From DATLWR01 sp035576205 (GTDB lineage Bacteria > Pseudomonadota > Zetaproteobacteria > Mariprofundales > Mariprofundaceae), in assembly GCA_035576205.1 (NCBI GenBank), contig DATLWR010000087.1, forward strand, positions 1 through 21,205: a DNA stretch of 21,205 bases, in the 5' to 3' direction. The position numbers were made by a program, and so were the translations under genes. How positions within the stretch are numbered: position 1 is the first letter of the stretch; each line of letters starts with the position of its first letter. The notes below the pieces were generated by a model. It worked only from the letters and a program-made list of their open reading frames with translations. It was not told the origin of the DNA and searched no databases. This document shows, one piece after another, positions 1 to 7,235 of the stretch.

Positions 1-299
1 GACTCGCCATTACCAAGCTCGACGTGCTCGACGGGCTGCCGGAGGTGAAGATCTGCGTCGGTTACGAGAAGGACGGTCAGCCGATCGAATCGATCCCTGC
101 CGATGCGGCCGCACTGGAAGCCTGCAAGCCGGTCTACGAGACGTTGCCGGGCTGGACGGAATCGACCTACGGCCTGACGGATATCAAGCAGTTGCCGGCC
201 GCTGCCCGCAAGCTGCTCGACCGTATCGCGGAAGTCTGCGAGTGCCCGGTGACCATGCTTTCCACCGGTCCGGATCGCGCCCACATCTGCCGTTTGTAA
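1..299 (+). CDS. purA: Adenylosuccinate synthetase, C-terminal part (5' end outside window)
   Basis: This is the last ~99 residues of adenylosuccinate synthetase, the cytoplasmic enzyme that joins IMP and aspartate using GTP in the first committed step of AMP synthesis. The reading frame is open from the left edge and reads LAITKLDVLDGLPEVKICVGY, the highly conserved PurA segment. It ends in a typical PurA tail with GWTES and STGPDR. The gene begins before the window, so the start, the GTP-binding loop and the regulation cannot be judged. A strong hairpin with a T-run follows 13 bases after the stop, so purA appears to end its transcript here. Identity is near certain from the family-specific motifs. 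Confidence 0.96.
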   Translation, partial: LAITKLDVLDGLPEVKICVGYEKDGQPIESIPADAAALEACKPVYETLPGWTESTYGLTDIKQLPAAARKLLDRIAEVCECPVTMLSTGPDRAHICRL

Positions 300-312
300 G
301 GATGCCAATGAA

Positions 313-340
313 TACGGCCCCGAATGGGGCCGTACTTTTC
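313..340 (+). terminator. Rho-independent terminator between convergent genes
   Basis: A perfect 9-bp stem (TACGGCCCC / GGGGCCGTA) with a 4-base GAAT loop is followed by CTTTTC. It lies between the purA stop and the convergent gene ending at 351. The T-run favours plus-strand (purA) termination, but the stem could also stop minus-strand transcripts. Confidence 0.85.
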
Positions 341-350
341 TGGACGCAGT

Positions 351-878
351 TCAGTCGGGAAATTCAACCGACGACATGAATTTCTTGGCAGCAAAACGGT
401 TCTTCAGGCTACTGTGGTAGGCTGCGATCTGCATGATGGCCTTGCCGTCCTCGATAACGCACTGGGTCAGTATGGTCATATCCTTGATACTGTTTTCGAA
501 ACGGATGCCGGGGCGGCCCTGTACCATGATGCGTCTCTGGTCCGAATGCGTCTCGCCGATGTCGGCAGCAAATGTCCCTCCCATCTGTTGGGCGTAGAGC
601 TTCATTTGTTCTTCCAGACGGCCAAGATCCTCGATCGTCGCCTTCTCGAACGGGTCTTCGGCCACCATGGTCATCATAAACATATCGTTCGCTTCGCTGT
701 ATCCGAGCAGCTCGAGATTGTAGAAGGTCGTTTTCTGGGTTTCGGCCATCAGCGGTTCAGGCATCGAAACATGGGCATCGACAAGCGTCAGCTGTTTGCT
801 GTGCATTGGAATGGCATTGTAGCTATAGGCCAGAAAGCCGCCGCCGATCAGCAGCAGCGAAACGAGTAATTTCTTCAC
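351..878 (-). CDS. Exported or membrane-anchored protein of unknown function
   Basis: This is a 175-residue protein that I do not recognise. It starts with a short basic N-terminus and a hydrophobic run (about residues 4-19, KLLVSLLLIGGGFLAYSY), so it is exported or held by one N-terminal membrane helix. The rest is polar and rich in Met and acidic residues (e.g. NDMFMMTMVAEDPFEKATIEDL), and has a single Cys near residue 140. The start is a GTG at 876-878 with a GGGAG-type ribosome site about 10 bases upstream. I chose this strand over the overlapping plus-strand frame because it has the signal-like N-terminus and ordinary protein composition. It is flanked by the purA terminator and divergent from the dehydrogenase gene. 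No function is proposed. Confidence 0.7.
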   Translation of the reverse strand: MKKLLVSLLLIGGGFLAYSYNAIPMHSKQLTLVDAHVSMPEPLMAETQKTTFYNLELLGYSEANDMFMMTMVAEDPFEKATIEDLGRLEEQMKLYAQQMGGTFAADIGETHSDQRRIMVQGRPGIRFENSIKDMTILTQCVIEDGKAIMQIAAYHSSLKNRFAAKKFMSSVEFPD

Positions 879-1097
879 AGTTGGTTTTCTCCCTCAATGT
901 ATGTGGTGCGTATGAAGGGAAAGACAACAAGCCAATGCCACCAGTTAATCCTCCCACACTTCCCGTATGGTCATTGTAGGCGATGCGGCATGATGGAGCA
1001 AACAGAGAGGGGGCGACGAGGATACAGCCCCATGATGGTTTGCACCGGTAATTACGGCCTTGCTGTTCCGGAAACCCCGATCTGGTATGTTGCTCGC

Positions 1098-2282
1098 ATG
1101 AATGCAGCCGCCTTCTTTTTCGCATCGACACCGCATATCCATTTCGGCGCCGGCAAACGCTCGAAACTGGGCGGAATTGTGGCCGGCTACGGCTCACGCC
1201 TGCTGCTGGTGACGGGTGGCCATTCGTTCGACACGTCGACGCGCTGCCGAACGCTGCTCACCGAACTGCAGGCACAGTTCGAGATACGGAGGGTGAAGGT
1301 GGCGGGCGAACCGTCGCCACAACTCGTCGATGCGGCAGTTCGCGAACATCGCGACTTCGGAGCCGATTGCGTCGTAGCGATCGGCGGCGGCAGTGCAGTG
1401 GATGCCGCCAAGGCCATCGCCGGACTGCTGCCCTCCGGTGACTCGGTGATGGACTATCTGGAAGGAGTGGGAGCCGGAAAATCCTATGCCGGACCATCGA
1501 CCCCCTTCATTGCCGTACCGACCACAGCCGGCACCGGCGGCGAAACGAGCAAGAACGCGGTCCTCTCGGCACAGGGAAAGAAGGGCTTCAAGAAATCCTT
1601 CCGCCATGAGTTGCTGGTGGCGAAGCACATCATCCTCGACCCGGAATTGACGCTCTCCTGTCCACCCGATGTCACTGCCGCCTGTGGCATGGATGCTTTC
1701 ACGCAGCTGCTGGAGTCGTATGTGTCGTCACAGGCCAATCCGCTGACCGATGCGCTGGCATTAAGCGGCATGGCGAGAGTGCGAGATTGCCTCGTGCGGG
1801 CGGTGGAGCAGGGCGATAACCCGGAGGCACGGGCTGGCATGCTCTACGCCTCATCCGTTTCCGGGTTGACGCTGGCCAATGCCGGGCTTGGCAGCGTGCA
1901 CGGACTCGCCTCGCCGCTGGGTGCCTTTTTCCCGATTCCGCACGGTGTGGTCTGCGGTACGCTGGTCAGTGAAGCCAGCCGGATGAACATTGAACTGATG
2001 CAAAGCCGCGAACCGGACAATCCCGCATTGGCCAAATATGCAGAAGCGGGGCGCCTGCTGCTGAATGATCCGCAACTTGCCGACGAAGCAGCCAGGCAAG
2101 GATTGCTGGAGAGGCTCGAGGCATGGACCGAGCGATTGCAAATTCCGCGGCTCGCCGGCTACGGCATCACAGCGGCGGATATCCCGCGCATTGTCGCGAA
2201 CAGCCGCGGCAACAGTATGAAAACCAACCCGATCCTGCTTGGCGACGACGAGATCGCAATGCTCGTGCGCAGTCGCCTGTGA
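1098..2282 (+). CDS. Iron-containing alcohol dehydrogenase family protein
   Basis: This is a 394-residue NAD(P)-dependent dehydrogenase of the Fe-ADH (group III) family. Visible motifs are the nucleotide-binding GGGSAVDAAK (97-106), PTTAGTGGETSKNAVL (141-156), GMDAFTQLLESYVS (197-210) and the VHGLASPLGAFFPIPHG segment (267-283). By alignment from memory with FucO, the metal ligands would be D199, residue 203, H268 and H282. Position 203 is Gln where FucO has His, and Ser272 stands where FucO has a conserved His. This may mark a subfamily with altered metal use, so the substrate cannot be named. I chose the ATG at 1098 because the family's length and N-terminus (about ten residues before the first strand) fit. 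An upstream in-frame ATG at 897 would add 67 unconserved residues. A small gene follows 27 bases downstream. Confidence 0.9.
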   Translation: MNAAAFFFASTPHIHFGAGKRSKLGGIVAGYGSRLLLVTGGHSFDTSTRCRTLLTELQAQFEIRRVKVAGEPSPQLVDAAVREHRDFGADCVVAIGGGSAVDAAKAIAGLLPSGDSVMDYLEGVGAGKSYAGPSTPFIAVPTTAGTGGETSKNAVLSAQGKKGFKKSFRHELLVAKHIILDPELTLSCPPDVTAACGMDAFTQLLESYVSSQANPLTDALALSGMARVRDCLVRAVEQGDNPEARAGMLYASSVSGLTLANAGLGSVHGLASPLGAFFPIPHGVVCGTLVSEASRMNIELMQSREPDNPALAKYAEAGRLLLNDPQLADEAARQGLLERLEAWTERLQIPRLAGYGITAADIPRIVANSRGNSMKTNPILLGDDEIAMLVRSRL

Positions 2283-2309
2283 GCCAGAGACCAACGACAG
2301 GAGTCAACC

Positions 2310-2624
2310 ATGGTCGATATTCCCGAAAATGACAGCGATGCTGTTTACAGGCAGTCCGCCGAGCGCACGGTTGAGCTGGGCAACAAGCTGGCCGATGCCG
2401 ACCGCGATGCCGATCTGTGGGATATCGCCGACGGCCTTCTGGCCGGAGCAGTGCATTTCTGGCTCTACAGCCGGCAGCCCTGCGGTGATATCCATTGCGA
2501 GGATTGTGCCGCGATCCGTACCGCCGAAGCACGCATGATGGAGTTACGGCAAGCCATCGAGCAGGTAGCCGCCGAGAGTGAGTATTTCCACACGCCAAAC
2601 GACCTGAATGCCGGCCGCGCCTGA
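2310..2624 (+). CDS. Small Cys-containing protein of unknown function
   Basis: This 104-residue acidic protein of unknown family lies 27 bases after the dehydrogenase and has its own good ribosome site (AGGAG, 6 bases before ATG), so the pair is probably an operon. It looks mostly helical. The central part contains AGAVHFWLYSRQPCGD followed by HCEDC, giving a C58-x4-C63-x2-C66 cluster with His62, a plausible but unproven metal or redox site. The C-terminal third is a Glu/Ala-rich helix. The gene is convergent with pgsA, with only 9 bases between the stops and no clear terminator. Co-location with a redox enzyme hints at a linked role, but this is inference only. Confidence 0.72.
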   Translation: MVDIPENDSDAVYRQSAERTVELGNKLADADRDADLWDIADGLLAGAVHFWLYSRQPCGDIHCEDCAAIRTAEARMMELRQAIEQVAAESEYFHTPNDLNAGRA

Positions 2625-2633
2625 GGAAAGCGT

Positions 2634-3203
2634 TTACTCTCCGGAGGAAATCTCCGGTCTCTTCTGCATCAGTTCCGGCCAGGAGTCACGCACATATTCG
2701 TAACCGGACCAGAGGGTCAGGATCGATGCAATCCACAGGAGTACGAGGCCGGTCAGATGCATGGAGAGGCCAAAGAGTTCGATATGCAGCAAGAGGGCGC
2801 CGATGGCCAGCATCTGGAATGCCGTTTTCCATTTGGCGATCAGTGACACGTGCACGATCGAGGCATGCTGCGCCAGCCATTCACGCAGGGCGCCGATGGC
2901 GATTTCGCGGCCGATGATGATGATGGCGAGAATGGCCGGTGCCCGGTCGGCCGACACCAGCAGCACCAGTGCTGCAGCGACCAGCAGCTTGTCGGCGACC
3001 GGATCGAGGAAGCGTCCGAAAGCGGTCACTTCGTTGCGCGAACGGGCAAGGTAGCCGTCCAGCCAGTCGGTGAAGGAGGCGATGCCAAACAGCAGGGTGG
3101 AGAGCCAGTAGCCAAGGTCGCCGGTCAGGAAAAACGCGCCGATGAACAGCGGGATGATGACCACCCGGCCAATCGTCAACTGGTTCGAAAAGGTCCACTG
3201 CAT
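2634..3203 (-). CDS. pgsA: CDP-diacylglycerol--glycerol-3-phosphate 3-phosphatidyltransferase
   Basis: This is a 189-residue integral membrane enzyme that makes phosphatidylglycerophosphate from CDP-diacylglycerol and glycerol-3-phosphate, the committed step to phosphatidylglycerol and cardiolipin. The CDP-alcohol phosphotransferase signature D-G-x2-A-R-x8-G-x3-D-x3-D is complete at residues 49-71 (D49, G50, A53, R54, G63, D67, D71). The N-terminus (SNQLTIGRVVIIPLFI) is the usual PgsA opening, and several hydrophobic helices follow (about 13-27, 75-84, 89-98, 125-165). It lies 44 bases downstream of trmL on the same strand and is probably cotranscribed with it. The length is normal for the family. 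Confidence 0.95.
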   Translation of the reverse strand: MQWTFSNQLTIGRVVIIPLFIGAFFLTGDLGYWLSTLLFGIASFTDWLDGYLARSRNEVTAFGRFLDPVADKLLVAAALVLLVSADRAPAILAIIIIGREIAIGALREWLAQHASIVHVSLIAKWKTAFQMLAIGALLLHIELFGLSMHLTGLVLLWIASILTLWSGYEYVRDSWPELMQKRPEISSGE

Positions 3204-3247
3204 GCTCTGGAACTTATCGCCGGGGCACCCGGCAAGTAAAGGACTTT

Positions 3248-3718
3248 TTATCCCCGCCCGCCGATTTGACGCAGCGCTTCGTAGGCCGCAACGGCACAGG
3301 CCGAGGAGAGGTTCAGCGAACGCACCGGCGCGTCGTCGCGCATCGGAATGGTGATGGCTTCGACCTCGGCCAGAATATCGGCGGGAAGACCGCGTGTCTC
3401 GGGCCCGAACAGCAGCACATCACCGGCCTTGAAACGAATGTCCCAGACGCTTTTCGTCGCTTTGCTGGAGAGGCCGAAGATGCGTTTTCCGGCGGCGAAA
3501 TGCCGGAATGCCTGCCAGTCGGCATGCTCCTGTACATGCAGATAGGGCCAGTAATCGAGGCCGGCTCGCTTGAGCTGCTTATTGTCGATAGAGAAACCGA
3601 GTGGATGGATGAGGTGCAGCTGCGCTCCTGTGCAGGCGCAAAGGCGGGCGACATTGCCGGTGTTGGGCGGAATCTCGGGCTGATAAAGCACGATGTGGAG
3701 CGGGGCAGGATGCTGCAT
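3248..3718 (-). CDS. trmL: tRNA (cytidine(34)-2'-O)-methyltransferase TrmL
   Basis: This is a 156-residue SPOUT-fold SAM-dependent methyltransferase that 2'-O-methylates the wobble C or cmnm5U at position 34 of tRNA-Leu isoacceptors. Visible family motifs are HIVLYQPEIPPNTGNVARLCACTG near the N-terminus, LFGPETRGLP in the trefoil knot, and the C-terminal SAM-binding RSLNLSSACAVAAYEALRQ. The length matches TrmL (about 155), which is shorter than TrmH or RlmB because it has no added RNA-binding domain. The ATG at 3716-3718 has no evident Shine-Dalgarno and sits just downstream (minus strand) of the trxA terminator hairpin. It precedes pgsA in the same direction. Confidence 0.94.
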   Translation of the reverse strand: MQHPAPLHIVLYQPEIPPNTGNVARLCACTGAQLHLIHPLGFSIDNKQLKRAGLDYWPYLHVQEHADWQAFRHFAAGKRIFGLSSKATKSVWDIRFKAGDVLLFGPETRGLPADILAEVEAITIPMRDDAPVRSLNLSSACAVAAYEALRQIGGRG

Positions 3719-3731
3719 GGCTGAAAATGCA

Positions 3732-3766
3732 AAGCGGGGCCGATGTAACTACATCCAGCCCCGCTT
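3732..3766 (-). terminator. Hairpin terminator downstream of trxA
   Basis: The arms AAGCGGGGC (3732-3740) and GCCCCGCTT (3758-3766) form a perfect 9-bp stem. An inner GATGT/ACATC pair extends it around an AACT tip. Read on the minus strand it follows the trxA stop and is succeeded by TTTGCATTTTC. It lies 14 bases before the trmL start, so trmL may depend on read-through or on a promoter overlapping the hairpin. Confidence 0.7.
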
Positions 3767-3784
3767 CACGAGTCCTGCGATCAA

Positions 3785-4117
3785 TCAGCTGATGTGTTCG
3801 TCGATGAACTCGACCAGCTTGGACTTGTTGGCCGCACCCACCTTGGTGCCCTGCACGTTGCCGCCGGCAAACAGCATCAGGGTCGGGATACCGCGTACAC
3901 CGTATTTGCCGGGCGTGTTGGGATTGTCGTCGATGTTGATCTTGGCGATGGTGATTTGACCTTGCTTCTCGGAAGCGACCTCATCCAGAATGGGTGCGAT
4001 CTGCTTGCAAGGGCCGCACCATGGCGCCCAGAAGTCAACGAGGACAGGGCCGGATGCCTTGAGCACATCGGTTTCAAAGCTTTCGTCGGTGACATGAATA
4101 ATGAGATCGGAAGACAT
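3785..4117 (-). CDS. trxA: Thioredoxin 1
   Basis: This is a 110-residue cytoplasmic thioredoxin, the general protein disulfide reductant recharged by thioredoxin reductase. It has the canonical active site WCGPCK with C34 and C37, the buried Asp (D28 in VDFWAPW) and the cis-Pro loop GIPTL with P78. There is no signal peptide. The length and every core motif match bacterial TrxA. The ATG is preceded by AGAGGA at a good distance. It is divergent from the methyltransferase gene across 63 bases, where a TTGACG hexamer and a poor -10 can be seen. A hairpin terminator follows the stop. Confidence 0.97.
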   Translation of the reverse strand: MSSDLIIHVTDESFETDVLKASGPVLVDFWAPWCGPCKQIAPILDEVASEKQGQITIAKINIDDNPNTPGKYGVRGIPTLMLFAGGNVQGTKVGAANKSKLVEFIDEHIS

Positions 4118-4149
4118 CAGGTTTCCTCTTTGTAATGTGGGATTACCGT

Positions 4150-4178
4150 AAGTTAGTCGGGGCCGGAAGGAGCGTCAA
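4150..4178 (-). promoter_or_regulatory. Possible sigma70-type promoter for trxA
   Basis: On the minus strand, TTGACG (-35, 5 of 6) is followed 17 bases later by TAACTT (-10, 3 of 6), in the short divergent gap before trxA. The spacing is ideal but the -10 is weak. It also overlaps the ribosome site of the divergent gene. Confidence 0.3.
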
Positions 4179-4180
4179 CC

Positions 4181-5332
4181 GTGACAAAAACAGGTGATTT
4201 GACGCAGCTGATACGGCGCCAGATTGAGGAAAATAAAGGCTTTTTGCCGTTCGACCGTTTCATGGCGACGGCGCTCTACGAGACGGGGCTCGGCTACTAC
4301 GAGTCTGCCGAGGTGTTTGGTGGCGAAGGCGATTTCATCACCGCCGCCGACCTCGGTCCATGGCTTGCGCTCGGTATTGCCGACCTCCTGGCCTGGGGTT
4401 GGGAGAATCTTGGCAAACCGGCAGAGTGGACGCTGCTGGAACAGGGTAGCGGCAGCGGCCGCTTGCTGGGCGATGTGTTGCAGCTGTTACAGCAGCGGGC
4501 CATGCCCTTTCCTGCCGTCGTCATTGCCATCGAGCGCAGTGCCCGCATGCGGGAGCGCCAGCGACTCCATTTCGAGTCGCTCGGACTGTCCGTTCACCAG
4601 TATGCCAGCCTCGATGAGTTACATGGACTCGATCCCTGTCTGATGTTCAGCAACGAACTGCCGGATGCCTTCCCGGTGAAATGCTTTACCTGGAAGGAAG
4701 GCTGCTTTTTCGAGCGTGGCGTTGGTGCAGGCGCAGAATCGGCAGCCTTTGTCTGGCAGGATGCCGCCGAGCCGCTGACTTCGCCGCCACCCATCACCGC
4801 AGCGCTGACCGCCGCCTGGCCGGAGGGTTATGCAAGCGAATGGAATCCGAACCTGGCATCCTGGCAGCAGGCGGTGGCCGGCAGTATCGGCCGGGGATAC
4901 GTCTTTACCGTGGATTACGGATACTCCCAGGCGGAGTATTACCGGCCAGGGCGTCTGACCGGCACGCTGCTCGGCCATATCGGCCACCGCACCAGCGAGG
5001 AGGTACTCAACAATCCCGGCAGCATGGATATCACCGCCCATGTCGACTTCACGGCGCTGGTCGAAGCGGGATTGCCGGTTGGTTTGGAACCGGTTTCTTG
5101 GTTGAGCCAGGGGGCTTGGCTGGCCCAAAGTCCGGGGGTGCAGCAGCAACTTCAACAACTGGCCGCATCGGGCAAAGCGAACGATATCGCAACCATTGCG
5201 CATGCCAAACGGCTGCTGTTACCGTTCGGCATGGGAGAGACCTTCAAACTGCTGATTCAGTCGCGCGGATCACAGACAATCAGGCCCTCCTATTTGTCCC
5301 AATTTGACAGGCTTTCCGCCCTGCAAGTCTAG
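4181..5332 (+). CDS. SAM-dependent methyltransferase, MidA/NDUFAF7 family (COG1565)
   Basis: This 383-residue protein belongs to the MidA family. The mitochondrial member NDUFAF7 dimethylates an arginine of complex I; the bacterial substrates are not settled. Visible landmarks are GFLPFDRFMATALYETGLGYY (N-terminal family block), GDFITAADLGP, the SAM loop EQGSGSG (87-93), SNELPDAFPVKCF, VFTVDYGYSQAEYYRP and MDITAHVDFTAL. The start is a GTG at 4181 with a strong GGAAGGAG eight bases upstream; the next in-frame ATG would remove conserved sequence. It is divergent from trxA. The kinase gene begins 38 bases downstream, so cotranscription is possible. The role as a respiratory-complex assembly factor is inferred from the family only. 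Confidence 0.9.
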   Translation: MTKTGDLTQLIRRQIEENKGFLPFDRFMATALYETGLGYYESAEVFGGEGDFITAADLGPWLALGIADLLAWGWENLGKPAEWTLLEQGSGSGRLLGDVLQLLQQRAMPFPAVVIAIERSARMRERQRLHFESLGLSVHQYASLDELHGLDPCLMFSNELPDAFPVKCFTWKEGCFFERGVGAGAESAAFVWQDAAEPLTSPPPITAALTAAWPEGYASEWNPNLASWQQAVAGSIGRGYVFTVDYGYSQAEYYRPGRLTGTLLGHIGHRTSEEVLNNPGSMDITAHVDFTALVEAGLPVGLEPVSWLSQGAWLAQSPGVQQQLQQLAASGKANDIATIAHAKRLLLPFGMGETFKLLIQSRGSQTIRPSYLSQFDRLSALQV

Positions 5333-5333
5333 C

Positions 5334-5361
5334 TTGACATACGCCCTTTCTGGTCAACAAT
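5334..5361 (+). promoter_or_regulatory. Possible promoter just upstream of the kinase gene
   Basis: TTGACA (5334-5339, consensus -35) stands 16 bases before AACAAT (5356-5361, 4 of 6). The kinase ATG is only 10 bases after this -10, and no Shine-Dalgarno is visible, so a real promoter here would give a leaderless mRNA. The -10 is weak. Confidence 0.35.
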
Positions 5362-5370
5362 CCAACACAT

Positions 5371-7230
5371 ATGCGTTGTACTTCCTGCGGTGTCGATAAT
5401 CCTGGCGAAGACGGTTTTTGCAGCAACTGCGGTGCTGCGCTAATCGATAACCAGAGCCATCCTCTTCTCGGTCATTACCGGTTACTCTCCAAGCTCGGTG
5501 AAGGCGGCATGGGTGTCGTCTATTGTGCCCAGGACGAGAAGCTCGGACGCGAAGTGGCTATCAAGGTTCTGCATCCGCACCTGCTGCAGCACGAGAACCT
5601 CAAGGATCGCTTCCGTCGTGAAGCACGCATGCATGCCAAGATCATTCATCCCAACATCGTCACGCTGTTGTCGCTCTATGAAGACGGCGAGCACATGGCG
5701 CTGGTCATGGAGATGGTGCATGGCCGGAACCTCCGGGAATACCTGCGCGAGAAAAAAATGCTCGACATGGTCGACATCCTGCGCATCTCCGAGGCGGTTC
5801 TCTCCGGCCTGGAGGCAGCCCACAAACTCGGCGTGGTACACCGCGACCTGAAGCCGGCCAATGTGCTGCTGGCCAACGACGGCAGCATCAAGCTGATGGA
5901 CTTCGGCCTGGCCAAGCCGAAGCATGGTGACGACGACTTGACGCAGAGCGGCGCCACGGTCGGTTCGTTCCGTTACATGGCCCCGGAACAGATCCTCAAC
6001 AAGCCGGTGGATGCACGTACCGATCTCTACGCCTTCGGTATCCTGTTGTACCAGATGAGCACCGGCAGGCTGCCGTTCGATGCCTCCGGTACAGGTGGCG
6101 GCGAATTCGAGATCATGGAGAAGCAGGTGAGGGTGGAGCCCGAGCCGCCGAAGAAATTCAACTCCCAGCTACCGACCACCCTGTCCAACCTGATTCTGGA
6201 CCTCCTGGCCAAGGATATGTCGGACCGCCCGTCGAACTGCGATGCCGTCCGGCAGGTATTGATGCAGGTCGGCAAACAGCAGATCACACATTCCACCATC
6301 ATCGAGAATGTCTCGATCCCGTCGCCCGCCGAGAAGCAGGATAACGTCGCGATTGCCAAAGGACTGATCATGGCTGTGGTTCGCAAGATGCAGCGAACTC
6401 TTGGGAAACTGAAAAATCCCGCCACAGCCCTGATCAAGAAAGTCGCAACATCCATCAATTTCAAGAAGATGCAGGCGCCGCTGGTATGGGGAGGCGTTCT
6501 CGTCGTCCTGCTTCTCCTCGGCTGGGTATTGACCACTGTCATTCACGTCGCCGAGCAGCAATCGGCAACCAACCCCGTCGTCAATCCGCAGTCCGGCGCA
6601 GTCGTTGCCGAGGTCGCACCGCCACCGGTCGATGCCATGCCGGCCAGCGATATCAAACCGAAGCCTGTCGAGCCGGCCCCTACGAAGCCTGTTGAAGCGG
6701 CACCGAAGCCCGCTCCCAAGCCTGTTGCGAAACCAAAGCCGAAGCCCGCTTCCAAGCCTGCGCCAAAACCAGCGGCAAGCCAGAGCAAGGGTGCGTTGCC
6801 GGTCACCTATTCGATACCGTACAAGGTGGTTCGCAGCGATAACAGCGATGTAGACCCCAGCAAGCCGAACGAGTTTCGTGGAAGCAGCCGGCTCTATTTC
6901 GAGGAGCTGAGGAACTATCGCTGGAAAGAGACGCTGCATACCGTCAAGAGTGGGCAGATCCGCCTTTATCTGGATAAGCCGGTGAAGGTTTCCACGGTGA
7001 TCCTGCACAAGGCCAGCATCGGTAACCTGGACTTCAGGGATGGTGAAATCTCGCTGGAGGTTCAGAACGAGAAGGGCAAGTGGTATCGGTTGTTCGATCG
7101 CAAGGACAAGGATGTCGACAGCCCGCTGACCTTCAAGGTGCCGGCCACGTTCGGTGAGGTGCAGGGCGCACGTTTCCGCTTCAAGTCCGCCGAACCCATA
7201 ACCGTCGGCCCGATCGATCTCTTGCCTTAA
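5371..7230 (+). CDS. Membrane Ser/Thr protein kinase with N-terminal zinc ribbon and C-terminal extracytoplasmic domain
   Basis: This is a 619-residue Hanks-type (eukaryotic-like) kinase. In order it has a zinc ribbon with C3-x2-C6 and C17-x2-C20, then a complete kinase domain (about 36-300). The kinase carries the Gly loop GEGGMGVV (43-50), Lys65, Glu84, HRDLKPAN (157-164), DFG (177-179) and APE (204-206), so it should be active. One membrane helix follows (about 371-391), then a Pro/Lys/Ala-rich spacer of KP-type repeats (about 428-470). A ~145-residue C-terminal domain is predominantly beta (DGEISLEVQNEKGKWYRLF), resembling a discoidin/F5-8C-like sandwich; this is inference. Topology would be kinase inside, sensor outside. 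The zinc ribbon fixes the start at 5371. The RlmD-like gene begins 5 bases after the stop. Substrates are unknown. Confidence 0.9.
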   Translation: MRCTSCGVDNPGEDGFCSNCGAALIDNQSHPLLGHYRLLSKLGEGGMGVVYCAQDEKLGREVAIKVLHPHLLQHENLKDRFRREARMHAKIIHPNIVTLLSLYEDGEHMALVMEMVHGRNLREYLREKKMLDMVDILRISEAVLSGLEAAHKLGVVHRDLKPANVLLANDGSIKLMDFGLAKPKHGDDDLTQSGATVGSFRYMAPEQILNKPVDARTDLYAFGILLYQMSTGRLPFDASGTGGGEFEIMEKQVRVEPEPPKKFNSQLPTTLSNLILDLLAKDMSDRPSNCDAVRQVLMQVGKQQITHSTIIENVSIPSPAEKQDNVAIAKGLIMAVVRKMQRTLGKLKNPATALIKKVATSINFKKMQAPLVWGGVLVVLLLLGWVLTTVIHVAEQQSATNPVVNPQSGAVVAEVAPPPVDAMPASDIKPKPVEPAPTKPVEAAPKPAPKPVAKPKPKPASKPAPKPAASQSKGALPVTYSIPYKVVRSDNSDVDPSKPNEFRGSSRLYFEELRNYRWKETLHTVKSGQIRLYLDKPVKVSTVILHKASIGNLDFRDGEISLEVQNEKGKWYRLFDRKDKDVDSPLTFKVPATFGEVQGARFRFKSAEPITVGPIDLLP

Positions 7231-7235
7231 ACACC

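Noticed and set aside
324..869. 181-codon plus-strand frame opposite the exported-protein gene
   Set aside because: The minus-strand product has a signal-like N-terminus and balanced composition. The plus-strand product is His/Gly/Arg-rich and would start inside the terminator.
879..1097. In-frame extension of the Fe-ADH gene to an ATG at 897
   Set aside because: The added 67 residues have no family similarity and would overlap the ribosome site of the divergent gene. Apart from weak promoter-like hexamers I see nothing definite in this 219-base gap.
2641..2657. Inverted repeat CCGGAG / CTCCGG near the end of pgsA
   Set aside because: It has only 6-bp arms, lies inside coding sequence and has no T-run, so I do not call it a terminator.
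6650..6785. Short tandem repeats suggestive of a repeat array
   Set aside because: They are in-frame KP/AP codon repeats of a Pro/Lys-rich protein spacer. Units are irregular and not separated by spacers, so this is not CRISPR.
6169..7008. 279-codon open frame antisense to the kinase gene
   Set aside because: It consists largely of Arg/Leu/Gly repeats that are the complement of the Pro/Lys spacer codons.
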